From the NCBI GenBank assembly GCA_030770535.1, contig JASVEC010000024.1:434001-498000 (forward strand): a DNA stretch of 64,000 nt, given 5' to 3'. Below, one piece after another: positions 48,370-58,346 of this stretch. The notes below the pieces were generated by a model. It worked only from the letters and a program-made list of their open reading frames with translations. It ran no database searches and was not told the origin of the DNA. A program made the translations under genes and the position numbers. Numbering within the stretch: the stretch's first letter is position 1; each line of letters starts with the position of its first letter. This DNA is from Batkoa obscura (lineage: Eukaryota; Entomophthoromycota; Entomophthoromycetes; Entomophthorales; Batkoaceae).

Positions 48370-48405
48370 GGAGTTGTAAATATTTAATATTTAATATTTA
48401 ATATT
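48370..48405. repeat. AT-rich tandem repeat (AATATTT units)
   Basis: Short run of AATATTTAATATTTAATATT type in the 5' flank of the duplicated F-box gene; also present in the second copy (62594-62622). Confidence 0.6.
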
Positions 48406-48440
48406 CAATAAAAATATAAACAAAAACAAAAACAATATAT

Positions 48441-48537
48441 GGGGCTGTTTTTTTTAGTTTCATTATTCTTCCATTTTTTAAGCGCTATTTGAGTGGAAAG
48501 ATTGTAGTAAAATTCTTAAATACAAAAATACATCCCC
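48441..48537 (-). mobile_element. Fold-back MITE copy J (with known empty site)
   Basis: 97 bp, GGGGCTGTTTTTTTT to ACATCCCC, central AGCGCT. Flanked by ATAT on both sides. The duplicate at 62307-64000 has a single ATAT in the same context (AACAAT-ATAT-GATTCC in matching orientation), which fixes the element borders and a 4-bp target duplication. Confidence 0.94.
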
Positions 48538-48792
48538 ATATGATTCCTTTATAAATCCTGTTTTTTGTAATGTTCTTATAAAATCATAATTTTTAATTCA
48601 ATTTTAATTTATTCGAAAATTGTGGCCAAATTTGGTCAATTGTATTATTAATTTTAAATCATATTCTAAAAATAAAAATGTCTTTTAACATAAATAGAAT
48701 AATTTACTATTTACAAGAGACAACGTAACTATTTCCAAAAATTTAAATATACTATGACTAATATTTTAATAATACTTATTAGTTTATTGATT

Positions 48793-49715
48793 ACTTAATA
48801 TTTTATACTTGCTTACTTAGCTTCAAAAAGCTTTTGAAACTTTCTTAACCCTATAAAGCTTTAATCCTTTTAATCAAATTGTAACCAATCTATAAAGGCT
48901 TAATTGAGCTATAACTTGAACTTGTTTTTATATAGCTAAACTCTTTTAACTTTACTATCCTTACAAATTAACAAGTAGTTCTTTCAAAAAAACCAAATTA
49001 TAGTTTTTATCTTATTTGTTTTATATAGTTTGTAGCTTATGTGAAATATCGCTTTGTCAGCTCTATGGTTGGTTATACCATAATAATCACCTAAGTTGTT
49101 GTGTTCTCGAGTTTAGGCACCATCAATTCCGAGGCTTTTATTTTGGTTTGTTATGGTAATTTCTATCATATAACTCTGAGAGATGTTATCTCTTCACTTT
49201 GGTATCCATACTTACTGGAGTATATAAGAGATTTTAGAATATAATAACTCGAAACTTTTTAACTGAATTATTCCCTGATATTGTATCTTAATAAAGCCAC
49301 TAATCTTTCTAGTAGTGTTTTACGTAGATTTTACAGTAGTATTGTCTATTGTATTTGTCTTACATACTCTGTACCCTATTACATACTATTCTTCATAATT
49401 CAAGTCTATCTTAGTTATATAAACTAAGAAATTTCGACTTACGACTAGTTAGTTGAATAAAAAGTACCTTCAATCTCAACAACTGCTGAGTATCAGATTT
49501 CACACCAAAAATAAACGGCTTTTAAATACATTTTTTACATTTTAAAAGCTATTTATTCTAATAAATTATTGATTTCATTTATTTAAAAATCTTATCTAAT
49601 TTAAACAATATATATGTATTGTTTTTTATTTATTATATTATTTATCCTGGGAGTAAATTTTGATTTTAATTTTGATTTTAATTTTAATCTTAATTTTATT
49701 ATGTTATTAATAAAT
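48793..49715. other. Intergenic, no gene seen
   Basis: AT-rich with some higher-GC stretches (49080-49400), possibly old insert remains; no family recognised. A simple TTTTAATTTTGA-type repeat occupies about 49657-49695. Confidence 0.4.
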
Positions 49716-49814
49716 GGGGATGTTTTTTTTGGTTTCATTACTTTTTCCATTTTTTAAGTACTATTTGAGTAGAAAGATTGTTAGTAAAATTCTTAAACAC
49801 AGAAAAACATCTCT
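49716..49814 (-). mobile_element. Fold-back MITE copy K
   Basis: 99 bp, GGGGATGTTTTTTTT left end, ACATCTCT right end, flanked by AAAT on both sides. This non-palindromic duplication supports a 4-bp target site. Confidence 0.88.
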
Positions 49815-49958
49815 AAATGGTGTTTTAAGTTAATTATTTAAATGATTAATTTTTTTAAATTTAAAACAAAACTTTTATATTTTTATTAACATAAAAAAGA
49901 TAAGCTAAAAAGCTAATTAAAATAAGACAGGAAAAGTAAAAATAGCCTTTAAAATATA

Positions 49959-50010
49959 GGGATGTATTTTTGTATTTAAGAATTTTATTAATAATTTTTC
50001 CACTCAAATT
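49959..50010 (+). mobile_element. Half-length MITE fragment (K2)
   Basis: 52 bp matching only the left half of the element (GGGATGTATTTTTG to TTTTTCCACTCAAAT); the right half is missing. Confidence 0.78.
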
Positions 50011-50684
50011 GATTAAATTAAAAAAACCTTTGTAAATATAAAAAATCCAAGACATTCTAAAATAAATAACAGTTTACTGATTTAAAATTAATTAGTTTTG
50101 TACCTTTTTAATTTTTATATAAAATAAAGCTTAAATTTACTAATTTTATACTTATTGTTGTACTATTATTTAGTGACTTAAAGCTATATTAATCTTTAAT
50201 TTAAAGTTTTGTAAAATCAGAATAATATAAAAGATGAATTTGAAAAAAATTATTGTATTGATTAATAAAACTTTCTACATAATAACATATTAAAAGATAC
50301 TTAAAAAGCCAAATATATTTAAATTTACTAACTCATAATAATTAAGCGATAATTTTGAAATTTAGAAGACAAAAATGCTTAAATACAAGCTTAAAAAAAT
50401 AAAACGAAATAAAAATAAAAATAAAAATAAAAAAGAGGAAAAAGTTAAAAATTAAAAAGTAGTTTTAGTAAAATTACTTTTAGTAATATTTACTGCATAA
50501 TAAATATTTTATATTATTATACATTAGGCTATATTAATAAAATTACTTAAATATGTACAAAACTTATTTTTAAAAACATGTACTTTAAAAAAAATCAATG
50601 TTCGTAAAATAGTATTAAAGACGTTGAATAGTAACATTAATTATAAAATTAAAAGAGCGGACTGGACTACTTACTTTAGAATAT
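50011..50684. other. Intergenic, no gene seen
   Basis: Extremely AT-rich; an AAAAT simple repeat lies at about 50403-50432. No frame or family recognised. Confidence 0.45.
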
Positions 50685-50782
50685 GGGGGTGTTTTTTTGT
50701 GTTTAAGAATTTTACTAACAATCTTTCTACTCAAATAGCGCTTAAAAAATGGAAAAGTAATGAAATCAAAAAAAACATCCCC
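50685..50782 (+). mobile_element. Fold-back MITE copy L
   Basis: 98 bp, GGGGGTGTTTTTTTG to ACATCCCC, central AGCGCT, flanked by ATAT on both sides. Confidence 0.88.
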
Positions 50783-51280
50783 ATATTTTAAAAAATTAAT
50801 TTTTTTTCTTAAAAATCTGTAAAAAGTTTTTAATATAATTTAAAATTATTTTTAGAGTTATAAGCTTGTAAAATAAACAAAAAATAAAAGCAATTAGTAC
50901 AGTTATATTTTTTTAATTAAGAAACATTATAGTTTTAATAAAAGGTTTTAAAACTTTTAATAATACTACTTACTATACTAATATTATTAAATATCGTTTT
51001 TTTAAAACTTATACTGAAAATTAGTTTGCATTTAAAATGTAAAAAAGTTAATTAGTAATGATTCTAATGAATATTTTAAAGTTTGCATTTAATAAAAAAT
51101 ACAGTAATTAATAAAATCCGAACTATTATTTTTTTATATAAAAGTCTGATAAAAGCAAAATCAGAATCAGGTAAGAAGAAATTATTTAAATAAAAGTAGT
51201 ATTTAGGAACTTTTTTCTAAGATGTTGATTATAAAAATAAAAAAGTTAAATAAAAGATATAAATCGATATCAAACTTTAT
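50783..51280. other. Intergenic, no gene seen
   Basis: Very AT-rich spacer before F-box pseudogene 7. Confidence 0.45.
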
Positions 51281-51440
51281 TTAATGACCTTTAAAATGAA
51301 ACCTAGAATCATCAATATATTCTAATATTATACAATTTTCACATTTTTTAGATTAAAATGAGCCTATTTTTAAAATGCTTTAAAGTAAAGTCCGCCATAG
51401 TACTTGAATTATAACAACAAGAATTCTTAAACAATATATT

Positions 51441-51537
51441 GGGAGTGTTTTTTAACTTCATTATTTTTTCCATTTTTTAAGTGCTATTTAAGCGGAAATT
51501 TTGTTAGTGAAATTCTTAAACACAAAAATATATCCCC
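51441..51537 (-). mobile_element. Fold-back MITE copy M
   Basis: 97 bp, GGGAGTGTTTTTTAA left end, central AGTGCT, right end ATATCCCC; inserted within F-box pseudogene 7. Confidence 0.83.
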
Positions 51538-51852
51538 ATACCATTTAAGTTGAAAACATCTTCCATTTTATGATTTAGGAATTTTAGATCAATAATATAC
51601 TAATAATTTATTACTTTGGGATTGTATAAAATAGGACATGATATATATGATATCAATTCTCTAACATACGACCTAATTATATTGTTATATTTTTCTGGAT
51701 AAAGTTCTTCAATCAAAAGTATCACAGCTTTATTATACAGCTGTAATGGTAGGTGTATGATCGTTGGGATATTGAATATTGAATAAAAAAAGGTTTCAAT
51801 AGTATATTACTATAAAAAATAAATGCAGTTGGTTTAATTTCGGAAACCATTC

Positions 51853-51945
51853 GGGGATGTATTTATATTTAATAATTTTACTAACGATTTTTCCGTTTAA
51901 ATAGCGCTTAAAAGATAGAAAAAGTGATGAAGCCAAAAAGACATC
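51853..51945 (+). mobile_element. Fold-back MITE copy N
   Basis: About 93 bp, GGGGATGTATTTATA left end, central AGCGCT, right end ACATCC; inserted within F-box pseudogene 7. Confidence 0.83.
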
Positions 51946-52777
51946 CAAGTTTATTGTTTATACTCACTCTAATTAGATTAGATCTTACTAATATTAACTC
52001 TTTTAGGTTGGACACTCCATCAAGTACTAATATAAAATAAAAAGTTTCAGAAGAAAAATATTCAAGCCTGGGATAGCCCGATAAAGTTATAAATAACTCT
52101 GGAACCCAAGCCTCTTATCTTAATCTAAATAATTTTCAACCTTGTAGTTTTGAAAACTATTTATTTATCAAGTATTTGAATTCCTCTAATTCAAAACTAA
52201 CTTTAATCAATTGAAGTACCTTGAAGTTAGAAAACTTATTAAGTAGTTTTTTGAAACAGGATTTTATTAATACAATTACTTTTAACGGTTAACAATTTAT
52301 AGTTGATGGCAAAATCCATATTATTGATACTATAAAATAACTATCAATATTCCAAAGCTTTAGTTGCTTTAAGCTTTGAAATATCTCCTCAGTATCTATT
52401 CCGTTATCAGCTATATATTCTTCGCTTGGAGAATTCCACTAGTTTTATTCTTGAAGAGAGTCCCTACTAAAGAAATATCTATTAAGTTTTCTTCAGTTCT
52501 CAAGTATCCATTTAAAAGTAAATAAAGCTTTATACAATTTAGATATACTGTTTATTAACATTTAATATGCTCATATGTTATAAGCGCTTTTTCCACTTTT
52601 CTAATATAATTATAGCTGTAAGTATCTACATTGATATTTTCCCATAGTATATACATTGATACTTTATTCCGTTCTTTACATGATATAGGTAAGTGTAATT
52701 TACTGGTACCTGAAAGATGATTCAATATTTCTTTAATTACAGCCATCCCAAAGGACTCAAATTTGAAATATGCTAAT

Positions 52778-53274
52778 TATTTGAAGGTCAAGTAGAATAA
52801 TAAAAAAAGTAATTACGAAAATCAATTATACCAAAAGTATATAGGATGCTTTTTTTCTAGGGATTTCATTAATTATTCGTATCAATATAGATTATTATTA
52901 TCCAATATTAAAAATCCAACTAATTTAAAATTTCATTGGAGTATAGCGTTTAGCCATACTTTATTTAATAATCTACTTTATTAATCAGAATCAAAGTATG
53001 GTAAAAAACTGAAATATAATCCTATGAGCAATCTGCTTTTATTATATTATACTATCAGTTAATAATGTCCCAATATTATAGATTATTATAACATCTTTAA
53101 TTCATGTTAAGGTCAGTCTAAAAAAATATTAAACTTGACTTCAACTAAACAACAATTAAACCAAAAAATTCATTTACAAAACAAGCATATAATTTATTAA
53201 CAACTCTATAACAAACCCACTCTTTACCTTCTCTATACACTCTTTAATTCCTTTTTCTGTTCCTACTTTATTCT
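52778..53274. other. Intergenic, no gene seen
   Basis: AT-rich spacer between F-box pseudogene 7 and the ZZZ3-like gene. Confidence 0.45.
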
Positions 53275-54646
53275 TTACCAAGTAGATAAATAGTTTTTAT
53301 CTAAATTGTCTGGAATGTTATGATTATAATCTGAATCTAAAAATTGATTATTTTCATACAATAAATATTTTTCTAATCGATGCTCTTTTAAGTGTGAGTT
53401 GATATTAATTTCTCCTTTTATAATACATTTATCACATAAATTAATTTCCATTTGTTTACATTCAATACATTTCCATCGAGTTCCAACAATTGGCTGGATA
53501 TTACAGTTGTTACACTATATTGGGAATAAAGATTAATCTTATAATATTATAATATTATATAAAATTAAACTTACTTTAATGCCTAAATGAATAGCAATAT
53601 CATTAGAATTCGAATGGATGGAATTTTGTGGTGAATTCGAATGGATAGTTGACGGTGTTGTAGTTGGTAATTCATTTAGTTTGGACAAAAAATTTAATTT
53701 ATTATTCTTGATTTTATTTTTTGCTTCTTCTGTATCATCATCAGACATATAAACTAAGGGTGTATTTAATAACCGAAATCCAGTATCTTTTCTATTATAA
53801 GTTCAGATTAATTTATTATATTATGTTAATATTAACTTATTATAATTAATTTACCTTTTTTCTTCTTTTTCATTTTTAATTGAATTTACTGATTTGGTTT
53901 TATTTTTATTATCTGATTTACTACCCCATCCCCTTCTTTTTTTAATTTTTAATAAAGCTTGTACTTTTTTAATATAAGGATCTAACTCTTTAGCATTACC
54001 AGTTGTATTCGTTAATTTTTGAATTCTTGATTGAATCTAATAATATTAAACAAATAAAAATAAAAGATGATATATATTACCTGTTTAGCACTCCTAGTTA
54101 CCATTACTTTAGATATTTTTTCATATCTATAAAATGCCACTTCTTCTGGTGGATATACTTGTAATAACTCTAATAATTTTCTATTTTCTTCTTCATTCCA
54201 AGGTAAATTATAGGTTAAGGAAACTGGTTCCATTGGTATTTCTTCAGTCGGAATAGCTGTAGTTATTGTATTATTAGTATTAATTGTTGTATTTATGCTT
54301 CTTGTCTCTTCAGTTGTTGTTTCGTTGGCTGTATAAATAAAAAGATTAATATTGATTATTAATATTGATTAGTAAAGTTATTACGATTAAATAGCCAACT
54401 TAACTGATTATCTTGATTAATATTAGGCACTGCAATTATCTTTTGTCTTTTTGGCATTAATTCTTCTTTATTATTATCTAAATTAATTAAATAATCTATT
54501 GGATTGGATAGTATATATTCCCTTTTATTACTAATAAAAGCAATGTCTTTTTCTGCTTGTTCTCGTTGATAAGTTAATAATTTAATACATTCTTTTATTA
54601 ATTCTAATTTTTTATTTATCTCTTCCTTTTGTTTTTTACTATCCAT
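53275..54646 (-). CDS. ZZZ3-like protein (SANT/Myb plus ZZ zinc finger)
   Basis: Predicted chromatin protein. Five exons (54385-54646, 54081-54328, 53855-54036, 53575-53791, 53275-53514) join in frame to 382 residues. The N-terminus is a coiled coil (KQKEEINKKLELIKECIKLL). A SANT/Myb domain reads YNLPWNEEENRKLLELLQVY, then PPEEVAFYRYEKISKVMV and TRSAKQIQSRIQKL; human ZZZ3 has the same PPEEV and AKQ-SRIQK features. The C-terminal ZZ finger has CNNC, CIEC, CDKC and a final HLKEH pair. In animals ZZZ3 is a histone H3 reader of the ATAC acetyltransferase complex; the role here is inferred. 191 bp from the divergent next gene. Confidence 0.87.
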
Positions 54647-54837
54647 TCTTATAAAATTAATTAAAAATTAGAAAAGAGAAAAATGACTAAAAATTTGCTT
54701 TCTTTAATTGGAAGAAAAAATTGCCAAAAATACCATTAAAAATTCTTGTCAATATAAAATTAAAAAGTCCCACTTTTCCTATTGAAAAATTACTATCATT
54801 TGAGCTTATCTTTTAAAATTTGAATAAAACTTATAAA

Positions 54838-56175
54838 ATGGGCAAAAGCAGAAAGAGACAAAATAAACTCAAGTCCACACAAGATCCCGATGTTTCAATA
54901 ACATTATCCCAAGCAGACACTAATGATTTTGAAGGAGATTCCATATTACAACAAGATAAAAACATTGAAATGGAAGCTTTTGAACACGAAGACAGTGGTA
55001 TTAATTTAAACAAAAAAAATTACAAAATTACTCAGGTTGATGTTAACCAAATTATTCCTGATGAAGAACAAGAAAATGCCGTTGAAAATGAAAACGAGAC
55101 TCAATTTGATGAACAAGAACAGGAAGAAGAAGAAGAAGAAGAAGTAGAGAGTATTGAAAATGGGAAATCAAATCAGGAAAATGAAGTTAAGAATAAAAAG
55201 ATTACCAATTTTGATTTCTTGGAAGATGTTGAAGTGGTTGAAAGTAAGACAAAATCAGTTTTTATTGATTTGATAGTTATTAAGTTAATATTATAGATAC
55301 TCAAAAGAATGAAGAAGTTTCTGAAGAGTCGGATGATGAAGCCCCAGAAGAAATCACACTATCAAAAGGAAAACAAATAATTGAAGATTTGGAAAAACAA
55401 AAAAAAGAATATGACTTAAAGTAAGAAAAATGTCATTCAAATATTAATATTCATTCTAATCTATTATAGCGAAAAAAAGAAGCTCACTGAAAAGAAAAAG
55501 TTAAAACTACAAAAAAAGAAAGAAAAGAGACTCAATGAAAACAAAAGAAAATTCGATAATTTAAAACAAGATGAAGAAGACAATGATGAAGAGATTCAAC
55601 CTTTACCTTTAGAATTATTGAGTTTAGCGGCCAATAAGTAAGTTTTTGGATTATTTATATATATATGTTTTTTATTGATTTATTTTTTATAATAGTCAAC
55701 ATTTAAAAGAATTTACAACCTTGGAACAAGAAGATACTATCGAAGCACAAAAAGTCAGTGATACTAATAAAAAAGTTAATAAACTTAAAAAACAAAAGAA
55801 GGAAAATAGTAAAGTTATAAAGTAAGTAAAAATGATAGCAATATTAATCTTAACAACCCATTTATTTATTTATATGAATTGACATTAATGTGTTTTTTAG
55901 TAATATTAAAATCAAGAAAGTATCTTCAACACAAACTTGGGATTTACCTATAATAAAAGTAGATGCTCATGTTTTGGGTTTTTTAAATGAAGCTTTATAT
56001 GGTAATAGAGAAAACACTAAAATTAGAAATCAAGGTAAGATTCTTATTTTTTGTTATTTATTATTATTATTATTGTGTTATTGTTATTGATACTAATATA
56101 ATGTATATTCTAGTTGGTTTAAGTTTGCCTACTCATTATATTGGTCCTGCACCTAAATTTATTCGAGAAGATTAA
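54838..56175 (+). CDS. U3 snoRNA-associated protein, Bud21/Utp16-like
   Basis: Likely nucleolar protein of the small-subunit processome. Six exons (54838-55243, 55297-55420, 55470-55637, 55696-55821, 55901-56034, 56114-56175) give 339 residues. A basic start (MGKSRKRQNKLK) and an acidic Glu-rich middle lead to ESDDEAPEEITLSKGKQ, a motif typical of the family. Lys-rich coiled segments (EKKKLTEKKKLKLQKKKEKR) follow, and then a conserved-looking end (VDAHVLGFLNEALYGNREN). Assignment rests on the DEAPE motif and C-terminal pattern; a different nucleolar coiled-coil protein is possible. Convergent with the PQ-loop gene, 99 bp between stops. Confidence 0.7.
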
Positions 56176-56274
56176 ATTTGTTTTTAATTAAAATAAGATA
56201 AAATAAAATAGACATTATTATATTCAACATATAAAATAGAAAGTTAATTTTATATTTATATTTATTTAAAATAA

Positions 56275-56528
56275 TTATAATAGAGTATCATCATTTTCGG
56301 ATAAATTAGAAGCAAGTGAGTGATGAACTAAATGTAATTTTGAATTAAATTGTGTTTTTTTCCATTTGCTTAATAAAGATTTGGTTCTTAATTGAGGTGT
56401 TTTTTGATATTCATAGTTTGCTTGTTGATTATGATTATTCAATAATGGTTCTGTCTCTGATTCACCATCGTTAATGTTATTATCAATAACTGTATTCTCA
56501 TTATTATTCTCATCATCATTGTTCGTTA

Positions 56529-56583
<55 letters not shown>

Positions 56584-57673
56584 TTGGCTATTGTTATTTG
56601 AATTTTGAACAATACCAATATAAATAGGTTCATAAGCATGAATTTTAGTTAAATTTTCAAGGTACTGAAAATATAAACACATTATTAATAAGGTACCTTG
56701 CAAAATTCCTGTGACTAAATAAGTAATCCAAGTAGTCCAATTAGTTCCTTCTCTTAAAGCCAAAGAAAATACAAATAAAAAAGCACCTAATAAAATTAAT
56801 TTATAATTAATATTATACTAAACTCTTTTTTTAAATTTACCTGGTGTCTGCATCATCATCATTGGTATACTTAATACACCAATATTCTAATAAAAATTAA
56901 TTAATATTGATATTGATATCAGAATAAATAATATTATTAATCATCTCTCTCTCACTCACCTTTCTCTTCCAAGTAATAAAAATTTGAGGTAAATACTGTA
57001 TCATAGCTAATAACATACTAAACAAACCATTAAAATTGGCCCATAATAAAGCCCCATCCATATTATCAAAACCATAAAGTAGAACAGAGGTAATAATAAC
57101 ACTGATTATTAAATGACCATAAACTGTATATTTAACCCATAAAGCTAATTGCCATTCTTCAGAATATTTAGTTGGTGGTAAACTTTGATGGATATGAGGA
57201 ATATAATCAGTTAATTTACGATCTTCTGGAAAGTAAACGTAATAAAGAATGAAGCTATAAGAATAATAATGTTTAAAATAAGCATAAGACAAGTATAAAA
57301 CAATTTACATAACAAAAAATAACCACCATTGAGCAAAGATTTGTAACACACCTAATAAACTTTCTAAACATAAAGGTAGAGTCTATGTATATAAAAATAA
57401 GTCAAAATTAAAAATGAATAGTTTACAAATTCTACTTACAATAGCTGAACAACATTGAATTACATTTCTTTGGTTAATTAATATATTGATTAAGTTACAT
57501 AAGCCAGAGATAGAGCCCAATAATAAAAAATAACTTGATATTCCATCTGAACTTTTATTTTTAATGATTTTATAATGTTGAGGTAAATAGGATATAAACA
57601 TGCCAAATAAAATAAAATTAGAGAGATAAAACTGAAAGTTGTCATGAACAAAAGTACAATTGGGGGAAGACAT
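56275..57673 (-). CDS. PQ-loop repeat membrane protein
   Basis: Five exons (57440-57673, 57309-57382, 56960-57254, 56841-56886, 56275-56786) join to 386 residues. It has seven or so hydrophobic spans and two PQ-loop motifs: ISYLPQHYKIIKNKSSDGIS (about 28-47) and QYLPQIFITWKRK (about 190). The family (SLC66/PQLC, SWEET- and KDELR-related) transports amino acids or sugars across vacuolar, lysosomal or Golgi membranes. The C-terminal tail is hydrophilic and contains a long Asn run from an ATT microsatellite (56531-56582), then acidic residues and ETEPLLNNH, a possible dileucine sorting signal. Substrate unknown. Confidence 0.86.
56531..56582 (-). repeat. ATT microsatellite (poly-Asn)
   Basis: About 17 uninterrupted ATT units, in frame on the minus strand as Asn codons in the tail of the PQ-loop protein. 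Likely length-polymorphic. Confidence 0.92.
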
Positions 57674-58346
57674 TATAATTAGGGATTGATTTTTTTAATT
57701 TTGAGTGGATAAAATTGATTTTGATTTATTGCTCTTTTTTATCGATTTTTTGTTAATATATGTTGATAGATTTAATACCTTTCTTTTTTCTTAAGTAAAA
57801 ACTACACTTTATGATAAATATAACTTAATAAAACCTTGAAATAAAACTAGTAAACTAAAAATATATTCAAATATTAAATTCAACTCAAGCTTTTATTCTT
57901 TTAACTGTTAAGCTCAAACTCAAAAACCGGCTATCAAAATCTACCAATAAGATCTAAGAGATAGATGAAATTCCAATTTTATTGTTGAAACTATTATTTG
58001 ATTTTAGCAGTAATTTTCTCCTTACATAGAAAGTTATCTTATTTTCATTATTACAGCTATTGAGTTACGTCTTAACAGTTAATCATTTTCCACAGGAAAT
58101 AGGGGCTTCGTAATTCCTATTCATATTGAACATAGATCCGCTTTTAAAAAATACTATTTTATACTTTAATATTTTACTAAAATTTGTCCGAATTTTTGAA
58201 AAATTGAATCACAAAATGTGACTTCGTCCGAAAAAAGCAGTCATGTCTTTGAAATAAACTTTCTTTCTAATCAATTTGTATACTTTCAAATAAAAATAAA
58301 AAGTTCTAATTAATTATATTTTTTTATTAACTTTTCCTCAACCTTT
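57674..58346. other. Intergenic, no gene seen
   Basis: AT-rich promoter side of the PQ-loop gene and 3' side of the TF-domain gene; nothing else recognised. Confidence 0.45.

Larger units (their letters stand above)
46998..48792 (-). repeat. Inverted segmental duplication, copy 1
   Basis: 1,795 bp that match 62307-64000 in opposite orientation. Removing MITE copy J plus its 4-bp target duplication (101 bp) leaves exactly 1,694 bp, the length of the other copy. One substitution was seen in the upstream flank. Homology stops abruptly beyond 48792; on the gene side it reaches at least the stop codon, where the window ends for the other copy. Confidence 0.93.
51281..52777 (-). pseudogene. Decayed F-box/LRR gene 7 with two MITEs
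   Basis: Begins near 52777 without ATG, reading FKFESFGMAVIKEILNHLSG, then CKERNKVSMYILWENINVDT and YNYIRKVEKALITYEHIK to a stop. LRR pieces follow in broken frames, interrupted by MITE N (51853-51945) and MITE M (51441-51537). The family C-terminal region is still visible near 51281-51400. The two insertions, plus many stops and frame changes, make it non-functional. Confidence 0.78.

Noticed and set aside
49861-50055. 64-codon hydrophobic minus-strand frame
   Set aside because: Spans the half MITE; AT-rich chance frame.
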